Shown: piece after piece, positions 53,521 through 62,223 of the stretch
How the letters are laid out: every line of letters starts with the position of its first letter
How positions within the stretch are numbered: the first letter of the stretch is position 1
Assembly: GCA_039586095.1 (NCBI GenBank)
Contig: JBDHLB010000003.1
Coordinates: forward strand, 62,001 to 126,000
Direction of reading: 5' to 3'
DNA length: 64,000 nt
Source: JBDHBD01 sp039586095
Lineage (GTDB): Bacteria > Gemmatimonadota > Gemmatimonadetes > Palauibacterales > Palauibacteraceae
The notes under the pieces: generated by a model
Database searches by the model: none
What the model was told of the DNA's origin: nothing
Seen by the model: the letters and a program-made list of their open reading frames with translations, nothing else
Program-made: the position numbers and the translations under genes

Positions 53521-55161
53521 ATGACGCACCCGAAGCTGCTCGAAAAGCGAGCGGAGACCCCGACCCCCGCCGGCGGCCTGCTGGCAGTGAGCGCCGGCCG
53601 GCTTCCTGCAGACATCCTGCGTGAAGCGTCCCGGCGGTTGGGATGGGCAGCTCTCCTTTACTCGGCCACCTTCTTTCTCGCCTACTTCGGCGGCCACACG
53701 CTGGGTGTGCTGACGGGAACGGCCACTCTGTCGATGCTGCTCGACAGTCCGCTGCAGACCACCACGGCCGTGGTGGCGATCACGCTCGGCGTGCTTCTCT
53801 TCTTCGCCTCCCGGCGCTCGCAGTTGGCGCCTGGCCTACTGCTGGATGTCGGCCTCGTGTTCGAGGTTGTCGCGGCGTTCGGAATCGCGACGGCGGAGTT
53901 CTGGGGCGTATATGGCCAGTGGCCAGGTTGGGAGGTCGTTTCCCAGGGGGTCATGGGCGTCTCCTGGGTCTGCGTGTGGATCCTCTTCTTTCCCATGCTG
54001 GCCCCCAACACGCCGGGCAAGGTGCTGCTCGCCTCCCTGACCGCCGCCATGATGCCCAGCTTGGTCGTCCTGTTGTCGCAGGCGTTCGGGGCGACGAGCC
54101 CGGAGGCGCCCGTCGGCTTCCTCGCCATATACCTCGCTTTCAGCTCGACCATCTGCGCCTTGCTGGCATACGTGACCTCGCGCCTCGTGTACCGGTTCGG
54201 GATCCGGCTCCAGAAGGCCCGTGAGGTGGGGAGCTATCAGCTGGTCGAGCCGCTCGGTGTGGGCGGCATGGGTGAGGTGTGGCGAGCCTCCCACCGCATG
54301 CTCGCCCGCCCGGCGGCAGTGAAGCTGATTCGCCCCGAGGTCCTCGGGGGCGATCAGACGACGCGGCAGGTCGTGCTGACGAGATTCCAGCGAGAGGCGG
54401 AGGCGACCGCTGCGCTCCGGTCCGTCCACACGATTCAGCTCCACGACTTCGGCGTGACAGAGGATGGGTCGTTCTACTACGTGATGGAGCTGCTCGACGG
54501 TCTGAGCTTCAAGGATCTGGTCGAGCGGTTTGGCCCCGTTCCGCCGGGTCGGGTGGTCCATTTGCTGCGGCAGGCGTGCCACTCGCTGGGCGAGGCACAC
54601 CAGCGCGGGATGATTCACAGGGACGTGAAGCCAGCCAACCTGTACACGTGCCGGCTGGGTCCGGATCACGATTTCGTAAAGGTGCTGGATTTCGGGCTGG
54701 TCAAGAGCACGGACGATGCCCTTCCGGGGGCGACGGAGCTGACCGCCGCCGGCGTCGTGACGGGAACGCCCGCCTTCATACCGCCGGAGGCGGCGACCGG
54801 GCAAGGCGGACTGGACGGCCGGGCCGATCTCTATGCTCTCGGCTGCGTGGCCTACTGGCTGCTCACGGGCAAGCATGTGTTCGAGGGAGACACGCCGATG
54901 GCCGTCGTGCTCGACCACGTGCGAACGCCGCCGGTTCCGCCATCCCGCCGGACGGAGATCGAGGTGCCGGCCGATCTCGAGGCGCTGGTTCTTTCGTGCC
55001 TGGCCAAAGAGCCGGCCGACCGACCGGAGGGCGCCACAGAACTGTCGCGGATGCTCGCCGACACGGGTCTGGACGGTGCGTGGGGAGCGAAGGAGGCAGC
55101 CGCGTGGTGGAATCTCCACCTCCCGATGGCAGGTGACTCCGCGGGACGCCCCGCCACGTAG
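53521..55161 (+). CDS. Serine/threonine protein kinase with N-terminal membrane domain
   Basis: The 546-residue product begins with a cytoplasmic leader and about six membrane helices (about residues 40-220), an arrangement unlike the common kinase-TM-sensor order. The kinase domain (about 238-500) is complete: LGVGGMGEVWRA, AAVKLI, HRDVKPANLY, LDFGLVK, GTPAFIPPEAA. No extracytoplasmic sensor domain is visible apart from short loops, so the signal may be sensed in the membrane. Its target is not evident. Confidence 0.88.
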   Translation: MTHPKLLEKRAETPTPAGGLLAVSAGRLPADILREASRRLGWAALLYSATFFLAYFGGHTLGVLTGTATLSMLLDSPLQTTTAVVAITLGVLLFFASRRSQLAPGLLLDVGLVFEVVAAFGIATAEFWGVYGQWPGWEVVSQGVMGVSWVCVWILFFPMLAPNTPGKVLLASLTAAMMPSLVVLLSQAFGATSPEAPVGFLAIYLAFSSTICALLAYVTSRLVYRFGIRLQKAREVGSYQLVEPLGVGGMGEVWRASHRMLARPAAVKLIRPEVLGGDQTTRQVVLTRFQREAEATAALRSVHTIQLHDFGVTEDGSFYYVMELLDGLSFKDLVERFGPVPPGRVVHLLRQACHSLGEAHQRGMIHRDVKPANLYTCRLGPDHDFVKVLDFGLVKSTDDALPGATELTAAGVVTGTPAFIPPEAATGQGGLDGRADLYALGCVAYWLLTGKHVFEGDTPMAVVLDHVRTPPVPPSRRTEIEVPADLEALVLSCLAKEPADRPEGATELSRMLADTGLDGAWGAKEAAAWWNLHLPMAGDSAGRPAT

Positions 55162-55237
55162 AAGTGTATGGTTGCCGGAGGCGCTCGGTACGTAGAGCTT
55201 GCCGGCGGAGTTGTCCACGGTTCAAGGAGCGACGGCG

Positions 55238-55849
55238 ATGAGCCCGAACGACGATCTGTCCGATCTGTCACTGGACGACATAGAAGAAGGCCTCAAGAAG
55301 CCGGGGCCCAAGCGCAGCGAGCGAAAGACGAAGCGAAAGACGAAGAGTCCAGACATGCCGGCCCCTGCAATCGACGTGTCCGGTAACGGACCGAAGAAGT
55401 CGAGACGCTTTACGTTCCTCCTGGTCGGTCTCCTGCTCGGTGTATTGGGCACGTTGTTCCTGCCTCCGCTGGTCCGGCCCTACCTGCCGGACGCGCTGCT
55501 CCCCCGCGGCGAAGAGGTGACGGGTCCGGTTCTGGGCAAGCAGCGAGAGGCGCCGGACCGGTTGCTCATCACCCTCGAGGCAGAACAGGGCGCGATCCTC
55601 GCCACGTTCACGGAGCAGGTGGCCGAGATCGATCTTCTCGTGGGTGTAGGCGACACGGTGACGCTCGGCGTTCCCGAGTATCAGCCGTTCGTCGAGAACC
55701 CGCGTTTCGAGGGCATCCGCAAAGCGTCTGCACCGGCGGCGGGCTCGCCGGGGCCCGACGCATCCCAGCCCCAGTCCCTGGAGCAACAGACTCCACCCGA
55801 CACCTCATCACCCGACACCTCATCGGTCAGCCAGGATACGACCGGATGA
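55238..55849 (+). CDS. Hypothetical single-pass membrane protein
   Basis: ATG 55238 has AAGGAG upstream. The 203-residue product has an acidic start (DDLSDLSLDDIEEGL), a Lys/Arg-rich stretch, one membrane helix (about 60-83), a short beta-rich outer domain (about 100-155) and a Pro/Ser/Thr/Gln-rich tail containing a repeated PDTSS. It overlaps the alkaline phosphatase gene by 4 nt. No family recognised. The juxtamembrane acidic/basic tail might be a target of the kinase encoded just upstream (inference). Confidence 0.65.
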   Translation: MSPNDDLSDLSLDDIEEGLKKPGPKRSERKTKRKTKSPDMPAPAIDVSGNGPKKSRRFTFLLVGLLLGVLGTLFLPPLVRPYLPDALLPRGEEVTGPVLGKQREAPDRLLITLEAEQGAILATFTEQVAEIDLLVGVGDTVTLGVPEYQPFVENPRFEGIRKASAPAAGSPGPDASQPQSLEQQTPPDTSSPDTSSVSQDTTG

Positions 55850-57234
55850 AGGACGCCAGGGTCGGACTCGTGTATCGTTTGCGCGTGTTGGCGAGTGTGC
55901 TCCTTCTGGCCGTCCTTGCCGTCCTCGCGGTTCCGGGTTCGCGACAGGCTGGTCTGACGGCCCAGGCTGGCGACCAGCAGCCGCCCGCGACCCCGGAGAC
56001 CGGCAGCGTCATCTTCTTCCATCCGGACGGGATGGGGGTGAACACCTGGACCGCGCTCCGTCTGCTCGAGGCGGGGCCCGATGGCCGCCTTAGCTGGGAT
56101 CGTCTTCCGGCCATGGCCGTCTACACCGGACACCTCACCGACGCGGTGACGGCCACGTCGAACGCGGGTGCCACGATCCATGCGTACGGAGTGAAGGTGC
56201 CTGCCAACAGCTTCGGGTTGAACGACTCGGAGCCTATCGTGGCTCGCTCCGGTCGGCCCGAGAGCATCCTTCTCGAGGCACAGGAGGTCGGCTACGCAAC
56301 CGGCCTGGTGAACAGCGGCACGATCACCGAGCCGGGCACCGGAGCGTTCTGTGCGCGCGTTGTGGAGCGGACCAATCATGCCGAGATCGCCCTGCAGATT
56401 CTGGACGCCGGTCCGGAGGTGATTCTGGGTGGAGGCGAGCGCTACTTCCTCCCGACGGGCGCCGAGGGCGTTCACGGGGTCGGAGCCCGGGCCGACGGCC
56501 GCGACCTGGTCGCCGAGGCACGCGCCCGCGGATACGCGGTGGTTTACACACGGCAGCAGTTGGAGGCGCTCCCCGACACGGTCTCTCGCGTGCTGGGCCT
56601 CTTCGCCTCCAACCACACGTTCAACGCGCGTTCGGAGGCGGCCCTCGAGGAGGCCGGTCTGCCCCCGTACGCCGAGATCGCTCCCAGCATCGGCGAGATG
56701 ACCCAAGCCGCGCTGGCGGTCCTGTCCCGATCGGACCGCAACTTCCTGCTCGTCATCGAGGAGGAAGGGACCGACAACTTCAGCAACGCGAACAACGCCT
56801 ACGGTACGATGGAGGCGGGGCGGCGGGCCGACGAGGCCATCGCGGTGGTCCTCGAGCACCTCGCCGGCGATCCGACGGCCCTGCTGGTGGTGACATCCGA
56901 CAGCGATGCAGGAGGTCTTCAGGCGATCGGCTCGACGGAGGGGTGGCTCAAGCCGGATGCTCCGTTGCCCGAGCGGGACTTGAACGGGGCGCCCATGGAC
57001 GGCGCACTCGGGACGGCTTCGCCACCCTTCCTGTCCGCACCGGATCGTGCGGGCAACCGCTGGCCGTTCGCGATCGCCTGGGCGACGCTGCGGGATGCGA
57101 GTGGGGGTGTCCTGGTCCGTGCCGCCGGAATGAACGCGGACCTCGTGTCCGGCACGCTGGATTCGACGGACATCTACGCCGTGATGTATCAAACGCTGTT
57201 CGGACGTCCGCCGGACACTACGGACGAACCATGA
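55846..57234 (+). CDS. Alkaline phosphatase superfamily protein lacking the usual zinc histidines
   Basis: ATG 55846 overlaps the previous stop. The 462-residue product has a signal anchor or signal peptide (about 10-40) and the PhoA-type fold. FFHPDGMG supplies the Asp ligand, AVTATSNAGATIHAYG supplies the likely nucleophile Ser105, and the phosphatase core continues to TDIYAVMYQTLFG. The three zinc histidines of E. coli PhoA (331, 370, 412) align with Asn in EGTDNFSNANN, Ser in TSDSDAGG and Asp in TLRDASGG. The Asp normally before the nucleophile is Thr. It is exported, so it probably hydrolyses extracellular phosphate esters with a different metal (Mg or Ca), or has another substrate. Confidence 0.85.
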   Translation: MKDARVGLVYRLRVLASVLLLAVLAVLAVPGSRQAGLTAQAGDQQPPATPETGSVIFFHPDGMGVNTWTALRLLEAGPDGRLSWDRLPAMAVYTGHLTDAVTATSNAGATIHAYGVKVPANSFGLNDSEPIVARSGRPESILLEAQEVGYATGLVNSGTITEPGTGAFCARVVERTNHAEIALQILDAGPEVILGGGERYFLPTGAEGVHGVGARADGRDLVAEARARGYAVVYTRQQLEALPDTVSRVLGLFASNHTFNARSEAALEEAGLPPYAEIAPSIGEMTQAALAVLSRSDRNFLLVIEEEGTDNFSNANNAYGTMEAGRRADEAIAVVLEHLAGDPTALLVVTSDSDAGGLQAIGSTEGWLKPDAPLPERDLNGAPMDGALGTASPPFLSAPDRAGNRWPFAIAWATLRDASGGVLVRAAGMNADLVSGTLDSTDIYAVMYQTLFGRPPDTTDEP

Positions 57235-57272
57235 AGATGCCCCCTGAGGGACAACCAGGCGGGAGACCGAGA

Positions 57273-57476
57273 ATGCACACGGTGACGTTGAAGATAGAAG
57301 GTATGAAGTGCGATGGTTGCGCGACCGCCGTCCGTTCGGCTCTGGAAGGCGTCGAAGGGGTCAGCGCTGTCGACGTGTCGCTGCCCGATGGCTCCGCGAG
57401 CGTGCAGCTGGAGCCTTCCGTCGACCGGAGCGTGTTGGTCGACGTGATCGCCGAGGCCGGCTACCAGGCGGTCTGA
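57273..57476 (+). CDS. Heavy-metal-associated (HMA) domain protein, CopZ/MerP-like
   Basis: ATG 57273 is preceded by GGGAGA and gives 67 residues. ATG 57231 overlaps the phosphatase stop and would add 14 residues. The product is a single HMA ferredoxin-like domain with VTLKIEGMKCDGCATAV, the GMxCxxC copper-binding site (Cys13, Cys16). It is a copper chaperone-type protein. It converges on the DUF411 gene, another metal-linked family. Confidence 0.92.
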   Translation: MHTVTLKIEGMKCDGCATAVRSALEGVEGVSAVDVSLPDGSASVQLEPSVDRSVLVDVIAEAGYQAV

Positions 57477-57567
57477 GCCCGGCAGTTAGCCCTGCAGATG
57501 GTCCAGAGCCCGGCAGACGGTCCGGGGACCGGCCGCCAGGCCAAACCACTTCAGCGGGGCAGCCGCC

Positions 57568-58092
57568 CTAGCGAGTCTCGTAGATCTGAGTGTTCCCCTC
57601 GTCGTCGAACAGCAGGACGCTGTAGGGTTCCTGCTTGCCCCCGACTTCCATACCCGGGGATCCGACCGGCATACCGGGCACCGCCAGACCGGCCGCGGCA
57701 GGCCGCTCTTCCAGCAACCGGGCGATCACGTCCGCCGGGACGTGACCTTCGACGATGTAGCCATCGATCACGGCCGTGTGGCAGGAGGACAGCCGAGCCG
57801 GTACGCCAAGCTCGGCCTTCTTCTCAGTCAGCTGCGCATCCGAGACATTCTCGCTCTTGACTTCGAACCCGCTCTCCTCGAGGTGCCTGACCCAGGCACC
57901 GCAACACCCTCAGGTGGGGCTCTTGTAGACGACGATTTCCGCGTCGCTCAGATCGGACGCCGTGGCCATCTCGACGGCCTGAGAGGAGCTTCCGTCGGCC
58001 GAGGCCTCTCCACCGCATCCGGCCACGATCACGGCCAACACTGCCGCGACCCAGTGGCTGGCGGGCAGCCCTTTCGTACCGCGAACTCTCAT
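57568..58092 (-). CDS. DUF411 lipoprotein with in-frame UGA, candidate selenoprotein
   Basis: ATG 58092 has GAGAGGAG upstream. The frame runs as a lipoprotein signal ending VIVAGC (Cys26) and then EIVVYKSPT. It meets TGA at 57910-57912 (codon 61) and continues without change of frame as GCCGAWVRHLEESGFEVKS, RLSSCHTAVIDGYIVEGHVP and LAVPGMPVGSPGME to TAG. DUF411 proteins have VYKSPTCGCCGxW at this point, so the TGA sits exactly at the first Cys of CGCC. All other conserved residues are kept, including the later Cys in SSCHTAV. A SECIS-like hairpin follows immediately. Read through, the product is 174 residues with Sec61-Gly-Cys-Cys. DUF411 genes occur in copper-resistance contexts. No selA, selB, selC or selD is in the window. 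Confidence 0.75.
57882..57900 (-). promoter_or_regulatory. Putative bacterial SECIS element
   Basis: Read on the minus strand, GGUGCCUG and CAGGCACC form a perfect 8-bp stem around the 3-nt loop GGU. The stem starts 9 nt after the UGA and the loop lies 17 nt after it. Bacterial SECIS elements sit directly downstream of the UGA, with an apical loop at roughly this distance that begins with or contains G, often GU. The hairpin is inside coding sequence for conserved residues, as is usual in bacteria. Confidence 0.6.
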
Positions 58093-58275
58093 GGTGCGCT
58101 CCTCTCGGTCTCGGTTGCCGGCAGTGTCCGTAGACGCCCAAGATGACGGCCGTCGTCCGCAGCGCAACTACCCGGGTGTGTCGGGGGAGTGCCTCGGCCG
58201 GAAGGGCGAGAGCAGCGGGCCGGCGCGTCAGTGGTCACGGCGGCACAAGCGGAGTTCGAAGAGGTACACGTAGCC

Positions 58276-59430
58276 ATGGATTTTCTCGGGATCAAGATTT
58301 CGGCAGCGGATGTCCAGCTGTGGCTGGAGCAGGCGTGGGCGTTCGCGGGTCCGCGTCTGCTGACAACCGTCGGTATCGCGGGCGGCGCCTTCGTGGCGTA
58401 CTGGATCGGCAAGCGGGTACTCGATCGCGTCTGTCGGCTCGTGACCCGCACCGCGTCGAGAATAGACGACATGGTCGCCCGGCTCGTACAGCGGACGTTC
58501 GTGATGTCCGTCATCTTCTGGACCATCTGGAGGCTCACGTATATCTGGACGATGACCGTAGCCGCGGACTTCGTCGCCGCCGCGTGGATCGTCGCCTTGA
58601 GCCTGCCCGCCGGCCAGTTCGTGGTCGATCTCATGACCCTCGTCGAGCGTCGGTTGGTCACCCGGACCGCGACCGCGCTCGACGATACGGCGCTCCCGAT
58701 GATCAACAAGGTGATCCGATTCCTCGTCATCGGCCTGGGCGTGCTCCTGGCTCTGCAATACCTGAACGTGAATGTCGCGCCGCTGATGGCCGGCGCCGGC
58801 GTCGCCGGGCTGGCCGTATCGCTGGCTGCCCGGGACACGCTCTCCAACCTGATCGCAGGCGTGCTGCTGATCATCGACCGACCGTTCCACGTCGGCGACC
58901 GGATCGAGCTGTGGAGCGCGCCTCTGGAGACGGGGACGTGGGGAGACGTGGTGGAGATCGGATTGCGGGCGACGACCATCCGCAATCCGGATAACCTCAT
59001 CATGGTAATCCCGAACAACGAGATCATGCGGCGCGACATCGTGAACTACACGGCATCGGGCTCACACATCCGGTTGCGGATTCCGATCGGGATCGCGTTC
59101 GACGCGGACGAGAACCTGGCTAAGGAGCTCATCCTGCAGGCAGCTCGCGAAACCGAGGGCGTCAAGGAGACACCCGACCCATTGGTCATCGTTCGCAGTT
59201 TCGGGCAATCGGAGGTGCAGCTGCAGCTCCGGGTGTGGATCAAGCAGGCCAGAGAGCGGCGAGCGATCTCGGATGCGATCACCGGCCGCGTGCGTCAGCT
59301 GTTCCAGGAGCACGGAGTCGAGATTCCGTACCCGAAGCGCGATATCTACGTCCGATCGGTTCCCCCATCGGGGACGGCGGCCGCGCCCGAGTCACGCCCC
59401 GACGCGCCGGGCGGAGAGCCCTGGGAGTGA
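58276..59430 (+). CDS. Mechanosensitive channel of the MscS family, longer type
   Basis: ATG 58276 gives 384 residues; the open frame further upstream overlaps the region of the divergent DUF411 gene and is not used. It has five membrane helices, two or three more than the minimal MscS. The pore helix is GAGVAGLAVSLAARDTLSN, followed by RPFHVGDRIELW and IPNNEIMRRDIVNY, then the C-terminal domain ending PYPKRDIYV. It should gate under membrane tension. Its stop overlaps the next gene (GTGA). Confidence 0.95.
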   Translation: MDFLGIKISAADVQLWLEQAWAFAGPRLLTTVGIAGGAFVAYWIGKRVLDRVCRLVTRTASRIDDMVARLVQRTFVMSVIFWTIWRLTYIWTMTVAADFVAAAWIVALSLPAGQFVVDLMTLVERRLVTRTATALDDTALPMINKVIRFLVIGLGVLLALQYLNVNVAPLMAGAGVAGLAVSLAARDTLSNLIAGVLLIIDRPFHVGDRIELWSAPLETGTWGDVVEIGLRATTIRNPDNLIMVIPNNEIMRRDIVNYTASGSHIRLRIPIGIAFDADENLAKELILQAARETEGVKETPDPLVIVRSFGQSEVQLQLRVWIKQARERRAISDAITGRVRQLFQEHGVEIPYPKRDIYVRSVPPSGTAAAPESRPDAPGGEPWE

Positions 59431-60860
59431 ACGCTTTGCCCACGCCGCTCCTCCGCCTGTGCCGGGTCCTGGGCCCACTGGCGCTTCTCGGATGCGTCGG
59501 CCTCTCGCCGCTCGACGCTCAGCAAACGCAGGAGCGCGAACGACTGCCCTTCGTGCGCGACGCTTTTCTTCTGCGCGGAGCCACGCTGATCGACGGACGC
59601 GGGGGACCGCCCCGGGAGAACACGGCCCTTCTCATCTACAACGGCCGCATTCAGGCCGTGGGCCAGCAGGAGCGGATGCTGCTTCCCGAGGGCACGCAGG
59701 TGGTCGAGCTTGAAGGGAAGTACGTCCTGCCCGGCTTCGTGGACACGCGTGCCGTGCCGCGGGACGCGGCGTCCATGCAGGCACTCCTGTTCAACGGGAT
59801 CACGGCCGTGCTGAGCCTGGGTCCCGCCGCGAGTGACGGAACGGTGGAGACCGTGGAACGTGGCGGTGGCCCGGGACCCCGTATCTTCCTGGCCGGCCCT
59901 CCTCTGGATGAAGTACCGGGGCTCGTGCCGGGCGCGACACTCATCCGCGATGAGGAGGAAGCGCGAGCCGCCGTCCGTTTGCAGAAGGACGCGGGCACCG
60001 ACTTAGTGCAGCTCTACCGGGGGCTTTCCCCTCCGCTGGTCCGGGCGGCTGTCGACGAGGCGCACGCGCGCGACATGTCGGTGATCGGCGACCTGGAGAC
60101 GACCAGCTGGATCGAGGCGGCGAGGTTCGGCATCGACGTGCTTCGTCCGATCGTGTCGCGCAACCCCGACCTGCTGCCCGCCGATACGAGAGGCGAGTAT
60201 CGATTGGATTGGGAAGCCGGCGAAGCCCAGCGGGTCCTCGGATGGCTCGAGCGCGTCGAGCCCGAGGGAGAGGCATTCGACGACGCACTGGGCGCGTTGC
60301 TCGGAACGGACGTGACGGTCGAGCCGTCGCTCGTCTCGATCGAATCGACTCTGTTCTGTGGCCATCCGGACTACCCGGCTCCCGCCGATGGCCAGCTGTG
60401 GTGGTTGGACGACGCCGCCGGGAGCGTCGCCGCCGAGTGCATCAACGAGGAGGGCTTTCTTGCGCGAGCCAGCGAGGCGTGGCCGGCAGCGTTGCGGCTC
60501 ACGTCCGTGCTGCACGAACAGGGTGTGCGGCTGCTGGCCGGATCAGACAGTCCACTGACGCACCTTCCGCCGGGCACCGCCTACCAGCGCGAGCTCGAGC
60601 TGCTCGCCCGGGCGGGCATCCCGCCGCTCGAAGTCCTGAGCATCGCCACACGGAACGGCGCCATCGCCCTCGGCCGGCTACACGAGATGGGAACGATAGA
60701 GGTCGGAAAGAGGGCCGACCTCGTGCTGCTCGGGGGCAATCCCCTGGAGGACATTGGGGCGACCCGGGACGTCCTGTGGGTCATGTTGGAGGGCGACGTG
60801 TTCGTGGTCGATCGGGGAGAAGGCGATCGGGAGCAGGAGGAGGGCGAAGAGGCGCACTAG
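59427..60860 (+). CDS. Amidohydrolase-like exported protein lacking metal ligands
   Basis: GTG 59427 overlaps the MscS stop by 4 nt. The 477-residue product has a signal peptide (LGPLALLGCVGLSPLDAQ) and an amidohydrolase fold: TLIDGRGGPPRENTALLI at the start and GTIEVGKRADLVLLGGNPLE at the end. After VLPGFVDT, where the family has HxH, the sequence is RAVPR (Arg108, Val110). The usual Lys in a DFIKxY-type block is replaced in DLVQLYRG, and the later His residues are absent. Only the Asp of LLAGSDSPLTH remains. It is probably catalytically dead or works without metal; a binding role is possible. Confidence 0.8.
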   Translation: MNALPTPLLRLCRVLGPLALLGCVGLSPLDAQQTQERERLPFVRDAFLLRGATLIDGRGGPPRENTALLIYNGRIQAVGQQERMLLPEGTQVVELEGKYVLPGFVDTRAVPRDAASMQALLFNGITAVLSLGPAASDGTVETVERGGGPGPRIFLAGPPLDEVPGLVPGATLIRDEEEARAAVRLQKDAGTDLVQLYRGLSPPLVRAAVDEAHARDMSVIGDLETTSWIEAARFGIDVLRPIVSRNPDLLPADTRGEYRLDWEAGEAQRVLGWLERVEPEGEAFDDALGALLGTDVTVEPSLVSIESTLFCGHPDYPAPADGQLWWLDDAAGSVAAECINEEGFLARASEAWPAALRLTSVLHEQGVRLLAGSDSPLTHLPPGTAYQRELELLARAGIPPLEVLSIATRNGAIALGRLHEMGTIEVGKRADLVLLGGNPLEDIGATRDVLWVMLEGDVFVVDRGEGDREQEEGEEAH

Positions 60861-60863
60861 GCC

Positions 60864-61574
60864 TCAGGCGGCCTGTCCCTTCTCCTCGTCGGTCGGACAG
60901 TACAGGTCCCGTCGGCGCTCCAGATCGTGCGCCACCGCCGCCTTGAAGCCTCGCTCGCCCGCCTCCGCCAGCAGCTTCTCCCGGTAGGCGGCGATGTCTA
61001 TGAGTTCCAGTCGCAGCCGTGCCGTCCGAAAGAGGCGTGGGAACCGCTCCCCCGGGGCATGGATGTGGTGCAGGCCCCCGCTGTAGACCATGAGCATGTC
61101 ACCGCTCGGGATACCGAGCAGGATGTCGGCGATGCCCCCGCGCACCGTCATCGGGTGGCCGTGAAGATCCAGTCCGGTGGGCCGCTTCATACGCCCTTCG
61201 GGCATGATGACGATCAGCGCATCCGGGTCGTCGATTCGCTTCAGAACCTCCGTCCACGTGTGGTCCCGGGCGCGGGTGATCGATACCACGTTGTGCCCGA
61301 CCAGGCGAAAGAAGCGGCCGACGAACGGTCGGGCCAGCGTCTTCTGGGCCACAGGGACCACACCACTCCGAGACATCTTTCGGAGCAGCTGGTTGGGCGC
61401 GGCACCGACGAAGATCGGTTCGAAGAGACTCGTGTGGTTGAGCAGAGCCATGACACGGAGGTTCTCCCACGGGACCTCCGGCTCCGCTTCGATCCATTGC
61501 CGATCGAAGCGCCAGAAGACCTTGCTCGCGCACTTGATGAGCAAGAGAAGCAGATATACAAGGTAGCTGCGCAT
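60864..61574 (-). CDS. Lysophospholipid acyltransferase (PlsC-like) family protein
   Basis: The 236-residue product has an N-terminal membrane helix and LLNHTSLFEPIFVG, the acyltransferase block I with Glu in place of the usual Asp of HxxxxD. IMPEGRMKRPTG corresponds to block III. Such enzymes acylate lysophosphatidic acid or other glycerolipids at the membrane. The Asp-to-Glu change is found in some family members and need not abolish activity. It converges on the amidohydrolase-like gene with 3 nt between stops. Confidence 0.82.
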   Translation of the reverse strand: MRSYLVYLLLLLIKCASKVFWRFDRQWIEAEPEVPWENLRVMALLNHTSLFEPIFVGAAPNQLLRKMSRSGVVPVAQKTLARPFVGRFFRLVGHNVVSITRARDHTWTEVLKRIDDPDALIVIMPEGRMKRPTGLDLHGHPMTVRGGIADILLGIPSGDMLMVYSGGLHHIHAPGERFPRLFRTARLRLELIDIAAYREKLLAEAGERGFKAAVAHDLERRRDLYCPTDEEKGQAA

Positions 61575-61700
61575 GGCGACCAGAAGAGTGAACCGTCCGG
61601 CGACCCCGGGTCAAGCCGCCCCCGCCGTGGATGGCTCGCCGGGGCACACCGATGAGGCACCGGTAGCGCACCGGCTGCATGTCCCTCTATCTTGGCGGCC

Positions 61701-62030
61701 ATGATTCCTCAGACGTTGTTCGCCATTCTGCAGGTGCCCGTGGCGCCGATCGACGTCACCTCGGTCGTCGCGGTGATCATGGGTATACTGGTGATCCTCA
61801 TCCCGATCTCGGGACTCACGGCCCGCTTCGCCCTCAAGCCCATCGCCGAGGCGGTAGCGCGGATGCGCGAGGCGCAGGGGGCATCGCAGGCGCTCGGTCT
61901 CGTGGAGCAGCGGCTTGCGCTTCTCGAGCAGCAGATGTCGAACCTGGAGTCCGACATGAAACGCATCGAGGACGTGACCGAGTTCGACAGACAACTCCGC
62001 TCGGGATCCCAGGAGACCGAAGAGGCGTAG
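61701..62030 (+). CDS. Hypothetical membrane protein with coiled coil
   Basis: ATG 61701 gives 109 residues; a TTG three codons earlier is possible. One membrane helix (about 22-42, VVAVIMGILVILIPISGL) is followed by a charged helix with LGLVEQRLALLEQQMSN, a clear coiled coil (about 65-95). No ribosome site is visible. It resembles small single-pass proteins often found in Gemmatimonadota-like genomes, function unknown. Confidence 0.6.
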   Translation: MIPQTLFAILQVPVAPIDVTSVVAVIMGILVILIPISGLTARFALKPIAEAVARMREAQGASQALGLVEQRLALLEQQMSNLESDMKRIEDVTEFDRQLRSGSQETEEA

Positions 62031-62223
62031 TCTTCGCACGGGACTGCAGTACAGGCGGTGGAGCCGGCGTGTCCGGATTCGCCGCACGAGCCAGCCCGCT
62101 GTACTCGATCATCACGCAAAACGATCGGCACGGAAAAGGAATCGAGTTCGGCCCTCAGGGCCCTCGTTCCAGGAACCGCGGCTCCCGACGGACCGCGTTC
62201 ACGCACTACGACGGAGGTAGAGA

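Noticed and set aside
57910..57912. TGA reassigned to Trp or Gly as a genome-wide code
   Set aside because: Many intact genes in the window stop at TGA, and Trp is encoded by TGG, so a changed genetic code is not supported.
57568..58167. Two separate small genes (57568-57771 and 57910-58167) instead of one
   Set aside because: The pieces are in the same frame, together match the full DUF411 family, and the second lacks any start context; the break is a single TGA at a conserved Cys.
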